Part shown: positions 1 through 6,853 of the stretch, in pieces
How the letters are laid out: every line of letters starts with the position of its first letter
How positions within the stretch are numbered: position 1 is the stretch's first letter
Program-made: the position numbers and the translations under genes
Notes under the pieces: model-generated
Seen by the model: only the letters and a program-made list of their open reading frames with translations
Told to the model about the DNA's origin: nothing
The model's database searches: none
Origin: Bacteroidales bacterium
GTDB lineage: Bacteria > Bacteroidota > Bacteroidia > Bacteroidales > UBA7960
Direction of reading: 5' to 3'
Length of the DNA stretch: 11,333 nt
Assembly (NCBI GenBank): GCA_007130545.1
Contig: SLSG01000303.1
Location: 1 to 11,333, forward strand

Positions 1-120
1 CCAAGGCCCTGGTCCAAAGAGATGAAGTACTTCACGCCGGTCACCCGCATCGACGATGCGTTCGGGGACCGCAACCTGGTATGCACCTGCGAACCCATGG
101 AAAGTTATATGCAGGACTAG
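1..120 (+). CDS. gcvP: Glycine dehydrogenase (aminomethyl-transferring), C-terminal fragment
   Basis: The reading frame is open from base 1 to a TAG at 118-120 and gives 39 residues, the C-terminal end of a gene whose start lies left of the window. The tail carries the signature end of the P-protein of the glycine cleavage system: a ...TPVTRIDDAFGDRNLVC... stretch followed by C-x-P-(M/I)-E-S-Y. E. coli GcvP ends with the closely similar LDDVYGDRNLFCSC...EYQ. The family is a PLP-dependent enzyme that decarboxylates glycine and passes the aminomethyl group to lipoylated GcvH; its catalytic lysine and most of its structure lie outside this window. The gene converges on the acyl-CoA synthetase at 222 and is followed 14 bp later by a strong intrinsic terminator. 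Recognition rests on this short but highly conserved tail. The ending looks complete, with two or three extra residues (MQD) compared with E. coli. Confidence 0.88.
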   Translation, partial: PRPWSKEMKYFTPVTRIDDAFGDRNLVCTCEPMESYMQD

Positions 121-133
121 TACCCAAGGGCGC

Positions 134-169
134 AAAAAAAAGCCGCTCCTGAACGGGGCGGCTTTTTTT
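134..169. terminator. Bidirectional intrinsic terminator between gcvP and the acyl-CoA synthetase gene
   Basis: An A8 tract (134-141) is followed by the arm GCCGCTCC (142-149), a TGAAC loop (150-154), the arm GGGCGGC preceded by G (155-162) and T7 (163-169). The arms form 8 pairs, one of them G-U on the rightward transcript. The flanking A and T tracts can extend the stem or serve as the U-tract on either strand. It therefore fits as the terminator of gcvP (+) and of the leftward acyl-CoA synthetase gene, which stops at 222 on the minus strand. Confidence 0.9.
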
Positions 170-197
170 ATATCCTTGCGGCTTTTTTTATATCCTG
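158..197. repeat. 20-bp direct tandem repeat duplicating the terminator 3' arm and T-tract
   Basis: Two adjacent 20-bp copies, 158-177 and 178-197, read gcggcttttttta followed by tatcct and a final t or g. They differ only at the last base. The first copy contains most of the 3' arm and the T7 tract of the terminator at 134-169. The second copy could pair its GCGGC with the same 5' arm, forming an alternative, longer-looped hairpin. It looks like a local slippage or tandem duplication event. Confidence 0.9.
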
Positions 198-218
198 GCC
201 AGGGTTCTTTGTGGCCAG
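195..218. repeat. Inverted repeat just after the acyl-CoA synthetase stop codon
   Basis: CTGGCCA (195-201) and TGGCCAG (212-218) form a perfect 7-bp stem with a 10-nt loop. On the minus strand this hairpin begins 3 nt after the stop codon of the acyl-CoA synthetase gene and is followed by GATATA and an A-rich run, not a U-tract. It is probably not a terminator by itself, but it may stabilise the mRNA 3' end ahead of the strong terminator at 134-169. Confidence 0.5.
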
Positions 219-221
219 AGG

Positions 222-1970
222 TTATTTCTTGTGGTACAAAAAACGCTTGATCTTCTTGGTGGGCGTCTTCTCAAATGGCTCGGGCTGTTCCTCGATCAGC
301 GTCAGGCGGGAAAACCGGTTCAGCCGGGCATTGACCCTTTGCTGGATCTCCTGCAGACGCAGTTTTACTTTATCCTGGGCCTGGTCATACATAGTGGATG
401 CGGATTCCCTCAGGTCCTGGTAACGCTCCCCGGCAGTCTCCCTGAAGTTCTGATAGCTCTCGCCGGCAGACTTTCTCAGCTCATGGTAGCGCTGGTCTAT
501 CTCCTCGTAGTTCAGGTGCACCTTGGCTACCAGCTTGCCCTTTAATTCATAGACAAGGGATTCCAGCACATGGCGCTCGCTGTTGATTACGGCCTCAATG
601 TCTTCCGGGTAAATGTTTTCGCCGGTCGGACTAATAATAATGTTTTTCAAGCGGCCGCGGATGTACAGATAACCATCGGCATCCATCGAGCCCAGGTCGC
701 CGGTCTTGAACCAACCATCTTCGGTGAACACGCCTTTTGTAACTTGTTCTTCCTTATAATACCCTTGCATGATGTTGGGACCCCGCGCAAGGATCTCCCC
801 CTCACCGGTTTCCGGGTCGGGATTGTCAATTTTAATCTCCTGACCGGGCAGGTTGAAGCCGGTGGACTGGAACTTTGTAATTTTTGGGCTGCAGCCTGCC
901 AGCAAGGGAGAGGTCTCGGTCAGGCCATAACCAATGGCGTATGGGAAGCCTGCATCCCTTAGAAAGCGCTCGGCCTCTGCGTTGAGCTTGGCCCCGCCAA
1001 TGCCAAAAAAGTGAAGCTTGCCGCCAAAGGCCTTGTAGATCTTTTTTCCGGCAAGTTTATGGAAGAATTTCTGAGCGGTCCGGTTCTTGCCCAGAAAGCG
1101 CATGACAGGGCTGCCAGTGAGCTTGGGCTTGACCCGGTTTTGGTAGACTTTTTCGATGATCAGCGGCACGGTCAGCATCATGGTCGGCTTCACGGCCTCC
1201 ATGGCCGGCAGCAGTACGGCCGGCGTCGGCAGCTTGTCAAGGTAATGTACCGAAGCACCCATCATAAAGGGAATGATAAAACCAATGGTGCATTCATAGG
1301 TATGGGGAAGCGGGAGGACCGATAACAGGCGGTCTGACTGGTCCACTGGCTGTATCCCCAGGGTGTTGACGGCATTTGACAAAATGTTCCTGTGGGTCAG
1401 CATCACCCCCTTGGGCTTTCCGGTGGTTCCGGAAGTATACAAAATGGCTGCCAGGTCTTCTTCGGCGGGCACGGGCAGGGCTTCCCCGGCCACGATTCCG
1501 GCAACTTCCTCTTTCTTTTCAATGCTGCCATTCAGTTCCAGGCTTCCCAGGCTGATGTGGCTGAGGTCATCCGCCAGAATGGCGGCCTTCAGGCTCTTTG
1601 GCAATGCCTGGTGCAGCTTACCGGACTGCTTCACAGACACAATAATCACCTTGGATTCGCTGTGGGAAAGGATGTTCTCAATCTCGGGCCCGGAAAAATC
1701 CACCAGTATCGGCACCACCACGGCACCCATGCCCGTAATCGCCAGGTAGGAAACACCCCAGTTCGGCATGTTCTGGCTTAACAGAGCCACCCTGTCCCCT
1801 TTTCTGACACCCAGGGCAAACAGCTTCTCACTGAGCGCATCGGCATGTGACTTTACATCCGCATAGGTTAAAGGCTCCCCGCCCACAAAAGACAGGGCCG
1901 GCAAGCCCGAATACATTCGCGCACTATTCTCAAGCAGTCTGCGAAAATTCAATTCTTTGATAATACTCAT
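222..1970 (-). CDS. Long-chain acyl-CoA synthetase (AMP-forming), with an 11-residue repeat insert
   Basis: The 582-residue product belongs to the ANL adenylate-forming superfamily and should activate fatty acids to acyl-CoA through an acyl-adenylate, releasing AMP and PPi. Visible motifs are the P-loop YTSGTTGKPKG (178-188), YGLTETSP (348-355), the TGDLG adenosine-binding motif (423-427), the hinge RGRLKN (438-443) and the C-terminal PTKKIKR, in which K573 should be the adenylation lysine. The usual Gly before that lysine is a Lys here. The C-terminal subdomain carries five 11-residue repeats (about 495-549), four of which begin with Tyr, predicted as a long charged helix. No signal peptide or membrane segment is evident. 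The ATG start at 1970 fits the family's N-terminal length and lies just downstream of a promoter-like -7 box. The chain length of the substrate cannot be read from the sequence; other medium- or long-chain acids are possible. Confidence 0.92.
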   Translation of the reverse strand: MSIIKELNFRRLLENSARMYSGLPALSFVGGEPLTYADVKSHADALSEKLFALGVRKGDRVALLSQNMPNWGVSYLAITGMGAVVVPILVDFSGPEIENILSHSESKVIIVSVKQSGKLHQALPKSLKAAILADDLSHISLGSLELNGSIEKKEEVAGIVAGEALPVPAEEDLAAILYTSGTTGKPKGVMLTHRNILSNAVNTLGIQPVDQSDRLLSVLPLPHTYECTIGFIIPFMMGASVHYLDKLPTPAVLLPAMEAVKPTMMLTVPLIIEKVYQNRVKPKLTGSPVMRFLGKNRTAQKFFHKLAGKKIYKAFGGKLHFFGIGGAKLNAEAERFLRDAGFPYAIGYGLTETSPLLAGCSPKITKFQSTGFNLPGQEIKIDNPDPETGEGEILARGPNIMQGYYKEEQVTKGVFTEDGWFKTGDLGSMDADGYLYIRGRLKNIIISPTGENIYPEDIEAVINSERHVLESLVYELKGKLVAKVHLNYEEIDQRYHELRKSAGESYQNFRETAGERYQDLRESASTMYDQAQDKVKLRLQEIQQRVNARLNRFSRLTLIEEQPEPFEKTPTKKIKRFLYHKK

Positions 1971-1987
1971 ACAATCAGCTTATACTG

Positions 1988-1995
1988 CAAAGGTA
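1988..1995 (-). promoter_or_regulatory. Bacteroidota-type -7 box for the acyl-CoA synthetase gene
   Basis: On the minus strand the sequence reads TACCTTTG, a full match to the Bacteroidota -7 consensus TAnnTTTG, 17 bp upstream of the ATG at 1970. This predicts a leader of only about 10 nt. A TTTG farther upstream, within a T-rich run, is spaced about 24 nt away, longer than the usual ~19, so the -33 element is weak. The box suggests that the gene can be transcribed independently of uxs, which ends at 2084. Confidence 0.5.
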
Positions 1996-2083
1996 GTGAT
2001 TATTAGCGCCTAAAAGTCACAAAAAAATATAAACGCATGTATAATTTATTCGAATCCGGGGAACCAGATAAAATGGAGAGGGC

Positions 2084-3049
2084 TCACCCCCTGGACAGCA
2101 AGGTGTCGAAATAGGAAATGGTTTTTTTCAGGCCTTCCTCAAGCTGGATGCCAGCCTCCCAGTCGATCAGCCGCCTGGCATAGGAGGTGTCGGGCTGGCG
2201 CTGTGCAGGATCATTCCCGGGAAGCGGCAGGTAGGTGAGTCCCGATGAGGAGCCGGTCAGTTCAATCACCTTCCTGGCCAGGTCGATGATTGTGAATTCA
2301 TTTTCATTGCCCAGGTTCATCGGACCCGTAATGTCGTCGTCGGTCTGCATAAAACGGACCATGCCCTCTACCAGGTCATCTACATATTGAAAACTCCTGG
2401 TCTGGCTGCCGTCTCCGTATATGGTAATGTCCTTGTTCCGAAGCGCCTGCACAATAAAGTTCGACACCACCCGGCCATCGTCGGGCTGCATGCGGGGTCC
2501 GTAAGTGTTGAATATGCGGACGATTTTGATGAGCACGCCGTTCTGGTTGTGGTAATCCATGAACAGGGTTTCCGCACAGCGTTTCCCTTCATCATAGCAA
2601 GACCTGATCCCCACCGGGTTCACATTGCCCCAATAGTCTTCCCTCTGCGGGTGGACAATGGGATCTCCGTAAACCTCGCTGGTGGAGGCCTGCAGGATCC
2701 GGGCACGGATGCGCTTGGCCAAACCGAGCATGTTGATGGCCCCCATCACAGATGTTTTGATGGTCTTGATCGGGTTGTACTGGTAATATACGGGGGAAGC
2801 CGGACAGGCCAGATTGTATATCTCGTCCGCCTCCAGAAAGATCTCCCTGGTAATATCGTGACGGATCATTTCAAAATACGGATGGTCCAGCAGGTGGATT
2901 ACATTGCTCTTCGAGCCTGTAAAGAAATTGTCCAGGCAGATGACCTCATGGCCCTCTTTAAGCAATCGCTCACATAGATGCGACCCGATAAACCCGGCGC
3001 CGCCGGTTACCAGTATCCTCTTTTTCCTTATGCGCTCTGTTTCTTCCAA
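2084..3049 (-). CDS. uxs: UDP-glucuronate decarboxylase (UDP-xylose synthase)
   Basis: This 321-residue cytoplasmic extended short-chain dehydrogenase/reductase converts UDP-glucuronate to UDP-xylose with tightly bound NAD+. The Rossmann motif GGAGFIG lies at 16-22. The catalytic set is T123/S124/E125 in a TSEVYGDP context, with Y152 and K156 in YDEGK. The UXS-typical blocks NLACPASPVYYQ (79-90), RIFNTYGPRM (178-187) and SQTRSFQYVDD (215-225) separate it from GalE or RmlB. Its length is normal for the soluble bacterial enzyme. There is no in-frame ATG before the Rossmann motif. The start is TTG at 3049, preceded by a strong GGAAGGAG that overlaps the end of ugd; the ugd stop lies 4 nt upstream. 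The immediate upstream partner supplies its substrate, so the pair makes UDP-xylose for capsule, exopolysaccharide or glycan synthesis. No glycosyltransferases are in view to show the end product. Confidence 0.95.
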   Translation of the reverse strand: MEETERIRKKRILVTGGAGFIGSHLCERLLKEGHEVICLDNFFTGSKSNVIHLLDHPYFEMIRHDITREIFLEADEIYNLACPASPVYYQYNPIKTIKTSVMGAINMLGLAKRIRARILQASTSEVYGDPIVHPQREDYWGNVNPVGIRSCYDEGKRCAETLFMDYHNQNGVLIKIVRIFNTYGPRMQPDDGRVVSNFIVQALRNKDITIYGDGSQTRSFQYVDDLVEGMVRFMQTDDDITGPMNLGNENEFTIIDLARKVIELTGSSSGLTYLPLPGNDPAQRQPDTSYARRLIDWEAGIQLEEGLKKTISYFDTLLSRG

Positions 3050-3053
3050 TGGT

Positions 3054-4373
3054 TTATCTCCTTCCTACACCATAGTAAACGAACCCATTCTCCCTGGCGT
3101 CTGCCGGATCGAAAATATTTCTTCCGTCAAACAGCACCTTCTGGTTCATCAGCCTTTCCAGCACCTTGTAATTGGGAATCCGGAACTCATTCCATTCCGT
3201 TACCAGGGCAAGTCCGTCTACCCCGATTACTGCCTCATACATATCCCCGGCATATTGAATACGGTCTGCCAGATAATGGACCTTTGCCTCGTTCATCGCG
3301 ACCGGGTCATAGGCGACCACGCTGGCGCCGGCTTTCAGCAGGTCATCAACCAGCACCAGGGACGGTGCCTCACGCATATCGTCCGTTCCGGGCTTGAAGG
3401 AAAGGCCCCATAAGGCGAACTTCTTCCCGGCAATATCCCCCCCAAAGTGGTCAAGGATCTTTTTTGTTACCACGTGTTTCTGGTCGTTGTTCACCTTTTC
3501 CACGGCATCCAGCAACCGCAGGTCATAACCGAAATCCCGGGCGGTCCTGATCAGGGCCTTCACGTCCTTGGGAAAGCAGGACCCGCCGTATCCGATGCCG
3601 GGATAAATAAATTTGTTTCCGATGCGCGGATCGCTCCCTATCCCACGGCGCACATGGTTGATGTCTGCCCCCACAATCTCACACAGGTTGGCGATGTCGT
3701 TGATGAAGCTGATCTTGGTCGCCAGCATGGCATTGGCGGCATACTTGGTCATTTCCGAGGAAGTGATGTCCATAAAAATCAAGGGATGGCCATTCAGCAA
3801 AAAGGGTTTGTAAAGGCGTTCCAGCACTTTTTCAGCCCTTTCTGATTCCACCCCGACCACAATCCGGTCGGGCTTCATGAAATCATCCACGGCATTCCCC
3901 TCCTTCAGGAATTCCGGGTTTGACGCCACATCGAAAACCACATCAGACCCCCGCTTGTCCAGTTCCCCCTGTATGGCCTGCTTCACCTTTTTCGCAGTGC
4001 CGACAGGCACAGTGCTCTTGGTGACCACCACGGCATAATGGTTCAGGGATTTTCCGATTTCCCCGGCTACACCGATGACATAGTTCAGGTCTGCGCTGCC
4101 GTCCTCTCCCGGCGGCGTCCCGACGGCAATGAAGATCACATCGCAGCCCTCTATCACCTCCCCGATGCGGGTGGTAAAATACAGGCGCTCCTTCTCCACA
4201 TTGCGCTCCACGATCTCGTCCAGTCCAGGTTCATAGATCGGCAAAACGCCCTTATTCAGGTTATCAATTTTTTCCTGGTCAATATCCACACAGTATACCA
4301 TGGCGCCAGTCTCTGCCAGGCAGGTGCCCGTCACCAGGCCAACGTACCCGGTCCCTACTACCAATACCTTCAT
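3054..4373 (-). CDS. ugd: UDP-glucose 6-dehydrogenase
   Basis: This 439-residue enzyme oxidises UDP-glucose to UDP-glucuronate in two NAD+-dependent steps. The N-terminal Rossmann motif GTGYVG is at 7-12. NPEFLKEG (153-160) holds the glutamate of the active-site region. TKYAANAMLATKISFIND (209-226) contains the conserved Lys and Asn. GYGGSCFPKD holds the catalytic cysteine (C266), and LSFKPGTDDMREAPS opens the C-terminal UDP-binding domain. The frame is open for six more codons upstream to a TTG at 4391, but the ATG at 4373 puts MKVLVVGTGYVG directly at the N-terminus, as is usual in the family, so I chose it. No Shine-Dalgarno is visible there. The gene runs into uxs with a 4-nt gap and follows hppA by 78 nt. 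It provides the committed step to UDP-glucuronate and, with uxs, UDP-xylose. Confidence 0.96.
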   Translation of the reverse strand: MKVLVVGTGYVGLVTGTCLAETGAMVYCVDIDQEKIDNLNKGVLPIYEPGLDEIVERNVEKERLYFTTRIGEVIEGCDVIFIAVGTPPGEDGSADLNYVIGVAGEIGKSLNHYAVVVTKSTVPVGTAKKVKQAIQGELDKRGSDVVFDVASNPEFLKEGNAVDDFMKPDRIVVGVESERAEKVLERLYKPFLLNGHPLIFMDITSSEMTKYAANAMLATKISFINDIANLCEIVGADINHVRRGIGSDPRIGNKFIYPGIGYGGSCFPKDVKALIRTARDFGYDLRLLDAVEKVNNDQKHVVTKKILDHFGGDIAGKKFALWGLSFKPGTDDMREAPSLVLVDDLLKAGASVVAYDPVAMNEAKVHYLADRIQYAGDMYEAVIGVDGLALVTEWNEFRIPNYKVLERLMNQKVLFDGRNIFDPADARENGFVYYGVGRR

Positions 4374-4451
4374 TGAAGAAAATTTTAACAAAACAACATC
4401 CGGCCTGATGCCATATGGCCAGTTGATTAAACGTCAAATGAATATTCCACT

Positions 4452-6653
4452 CTACAACAACGAATAGGAAACGGCCAGTCCGACTGTAACCACAGAGGCC
4501 ATCACCATCAGCTTGATCAGGATGTTCAGGCTGGGCCCGGAGGTGTCCTTGAACGGGTCGCCCACGGTGTCTCCCACGACGGCTGCTTTGTGGTTCTCGG
4601 AACCTTTGCCGCCGTAGTTACCCTCTTCGATGTACTTCTTGGCATTGTCCCATGCCCCGCCGGCATTGGCCATGAAGATCGCCATGGCAAAGCCCGAAGA
4701 GATGGTACCCACCAGCAGTCCGGTAACCCCTGCGACCCCGAAGATCAGTCCGACAACAACCGGGATGAACAACGCGATCAGGGAGGGCACCATCATTTCC
4801 CGCTGGGCCCCCTTTGTGGAAATGGCCACACAGCGTGCATAATCAGGCTCTGTCTTGCCTTCCATGATGCCGGGTATTTCCCGGAACTGCCGGCGCACCT
4901 CGTCGACCATTTTCTGTGCCGCACGCCCCACCGCATTCATGGTCATGCCGCTGAACAGGAAAACCGAAAGCACCCCGATGAAGATTCCCACAATCACCAG
5001 CGGGTTCATCAGGTGGATATCATAATGGTGTATGAAGTCAATGAACTGGGCATCCCTTGCAGCCACCGGCTCAATGCCGTTGATGATTGCATCGGGCATG
5101 TCCAGGAATTTGACGAACATAATCTTTACCTCCTCAAAATAGGCGGCCAGCAGGGCCAGCGCCGTCAATGCCGCACTGCCTATCGCAAACCCTTTGCCCG
5201 TGGCCGCCGTGGTATTGCCCAGGGCATCCAGCGCATCGGTACGCTTGCGCACCTCTTCCCCGAGGTGGCACATTTCTGCATTGCCCCCGGCATTGTCGGC
5301 AATGGGTCCGTAAGCATCTGTCGCCAGGGTGATTCCCAGTGTGGAAAGCATTCCCACCGCGGCAATGCCGATCCCGTATAGTCCCATGTTGAGTCCGGCC
5401 GAATCAAAAGTGAAACCTGCTGAAAAGGAATAGGCCAGGGTAATGGCCACGCATATGATTCCAAGGGGTATGGCTGCGGATATGAGTCCCGTGCCAATGC
5501 CGCTGATGATGATGGTGGCCGGACCCGTACTGGCAGATTCCGCAATTTTGCGCGTGGGACGGTAGGCTGATGCGGTGAAGTATTCGGTGGACTGTCCAAT
5601 GGCGATACCGGCCAGCAGTCCGATTACGATAGAGCCCCATATCCCCAAATAGTTGGGCAGTCCGAGCAGGAAAAGGACTCCAAGAGAAAACACCACGATC
5701 AGTGCCGCGCTGGTATTCACCCCCACGCCCATGGACTTTAAAAGTTGCTTTTGGGTGGCACCTTCCCTGGTACGCACCATGAATACCCCGGCAATGGAAA
5801 GGAGTGTGCCGACTGCGGCAATCAGCATCGGGGCGATCACTGCATTGAACTGCATCTCCTCACCGAAACCGACGAAAGCCGCAGCTCCAAGCAGGGCTGT
5901 GGCCAGGATGGACCCGGCAAAAGACTCAAAGAGGTCAGCGCCCATGCCGGCCACATCCCCGACATTGTCACCCACATTGTCTGCGATGGTGGCGGGGTTG
6001 CGCGGGTCATCCTCGGGGATGCCGGCCTCCACCTTTCCGACCAAATCGGCACCCACATCGGCTGCCTTGGTATAAATGCCGCCACCTACGCGGGCAAACA
6101 GCGCCTGGGTGGAGGCCCCCATGCCAAAGGTCAGCATCGTGGCCGTAATGGTCAGCAGCTTCATGCCCATTTCTGCTTCGGGGATAAATACATTCAGCAC
6201 CAGAAACCATGCCGACACATCCAACAGGACCAGTCCCACGACGACCAGTCCCATGACGGCCCCTGACCGGAACGCCAAACGCAGTCCGCCATCCAGCGAA
6301 ACCCGGCAGGCGTTGGCCACCCTGGCGGATGCATAGGTGGCAGCCTTCATCCCGAAAAAGCCGGCAAGGCCCGAGAAGGCGCCGCCCGTCAGAAATGCAA
6401 ACGGCACCCAGGGGTTCTGCACCCCAAGTACATAGGCCATAAAGGCAAAGATCACCGTGATTACCGCAAACACAATGATCACTACTTTGTACTGCTGACG
6501 AAGGTAAGCTGCGGCGCCCCTGCGTACATGATTGGCAATTTTTTTCATCATGTCCGTACCTTCCTCATGGGCCATCATCTGCCTGAAGAAAAACCAGGCA
6601 AATCCGAGGGCCAAAACCGAGCTGAGCGGCACCAACCAAAAGAATACTGGCAT
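4452..6653 (-). CDS. hppA: K+-stimulated membrane-bound pyrophosphatase (Na+ and/or H+ pump)
   Basis: This 733-residue, very hydrophobic integral membrane protein, with about 16 helices expected for the family, hydrolyses cytoplasmic PPi and uses the energy to export cations. The substrate-binding core is visible: a GGGIYTKAADVGADLVGKVE block (190-209), DDPRNPATIADNVGDNVGDVAG (215-236) and DAYGPIADNAGGNAEM (446-461). A third Asp/Lys-rich block, GDTVGDPFKDTSGPS, lies near the C-terminus. The sequence GNTTAATG (479-486) has Ala and Gly where K+-independent enzymes have Lys and Thr, so this is the K+-dependent subclass. Whether it pumps Na+, H+ or both cannot be settled by eye. It transcribes away from the BFN gene, with ATG at 6653 and a plausible promoter at 6696-6703. 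PPi-releasing reactions such as acyl-CoA activation and nucleotide-sugar synthesis make it a sensible neighbour of the downstream genes. Confidence 0.97.
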   Translation of the reverse strand: MPVFFWLVPLSSVLALGFAWFFFRQMMAHEEGTDMMKKIANHVRRGAAAYLRQQYKVVIIVFAVITVIFAFMAYVLGVQNPWVPFAFLTGGAFSGLAGFFGMKAATYASARVANACRVSLDGGLRLAFRSGAVMGLVVVGLVLLDVSAWFLVLNVFIPEAEMGMKLLTITATMLTFGMGASTQALFARVGGGIYTKAADVGADLVGKVEAGIPEDDPRNPATIADNVGDNVGDVAGMGADLFESFAGSILATALLGAAAFVGFGEEMQFNAVIAPMLIAAVGTLLSIAGVFMVRTREGATQKQLLKSMGVGVNTSAALIVVFSLGVLFLLGLPNYLGIWGSIVIGLLAGIAIGQSTEYFTASAYRPTRKIAESASTGPATIIISGIGTGLISAAIPLGIICVAITLAYSFSAGFTFDSAGLNMGLYGIGIAAVGMLSTLGITLATDAYGPIADNAGGNAEMCHLGEEVRKRTDALDALGNTTAATGKGFAIGSAALTALALLAAYFEEVKIMFVKFLDMPDAIINGIEPVAARDAQFIDFIHHYDIHLMNPLVIVGIFIGVLSVFLFSGMTMNAVGRAAQKMVDEVRRQFREIPGIMEGKTEPDYARCVAISTKGAQREMMVPSLIALFIPVVVGLIFGVAGVTGLLVGTISSGFAMAIFMANAGGAWDNAKKYIEEGNYGGKGSENHKAAVVGDTVGDPFKDTSGPSLNILIKLMVMASVVTVGLAVSYSLL

Positions 6654-6695
6654 AGTTCTTATTTGTTAAATATTTAAGCGAAAATAATATGAGGT

Positions 6696-6724
6696 CAAAA
6701 TTAAAAATTATATCCAACCACAAA
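6696..6724 (-). promoter_or_regulatory. Bacteroidota-type promoter for hppA
   Basis: On the minus strand, TTTG (6724-6721), 17 nt and then TAATTTTG (6703-6696) match the -33/-7 pattern TTTG...TAnnTTTG. The -7 box lies about 43 bp upstream of the hppA ATG at 6653, in very AT-rich DNA. This is consensus matching by eye; AT-rich DNA makes chance matches more likely. Confidence 0.5.
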
Positions 6725-6794
6725 AAATAATTGCAGAATTAGATAAAAAAAACATCCCCCTGCAGACCACATGCCCTTCCTGGTCACTTCCATA

Positions 6795-6824
6795 TTGAAT
6801 TCTAATAAAATTGTCTTATTTTTG
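6795..6824 (+). promoter_or_regulatory. Bacteroidota-type promoter for the BFN/UVR gene
   Basis: TTG (6795-6797), exactly 19 nt and then TATTTTTG (6817-6824) form a complete match to the Bacteroidota housekeeping promoter TTG-N19-TAnnTTTG. The -7 box is 29 bp upstream of the ATG at 6854, giving a leader of roughly 20-25 nt. This is the best promoter in the window. It sits back-to-back with the hppA promoter within the 200-bp divergent region 6654-6853, where I see no gene or strong operator-like dyad. Confidence 0.65.
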
Positions 6825-6853
6825 GGTTGTCGGACAATGAAGGGTGAATCGGA

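Noticed and set aside
56..250. A 64-codon rightward frame across the gcvP end and terminator
   Set aside because: It starts inside the gcvP coding sequence in another frame and runs through the terminator stem; no protein character.
4374..4391. Six extra codons in front of ugd starting at a TTG
   Set aside because: The ATG at 4373 places the Rossmann strand at the N-terminus as usual in the family; the TTG has no ribosome-binding site.
4400..4425. Possible terminator between hppA and ugd (palindrome GCCATATGGC with flanking CTG/CAG)
   Set aside because: The stem is short and bulged, and the T-rich stretch on the minus strand is several bases away and interrupted, so termination there is not supported.
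4436..4443. A -7-like TTCATTTG on the minus strand ahead of ugd
   Set aside because: It departs from TAnnTTTG at the conserved A and has no TTG at a suitable distance.
4590..5381. A 263-codon frame antisense to hppA
   Set aside because: The opposite strand encodes a clearly conserved pyrophosphatase; the antisense translation is His/Gln/Arg-rich with no recognisable domain.
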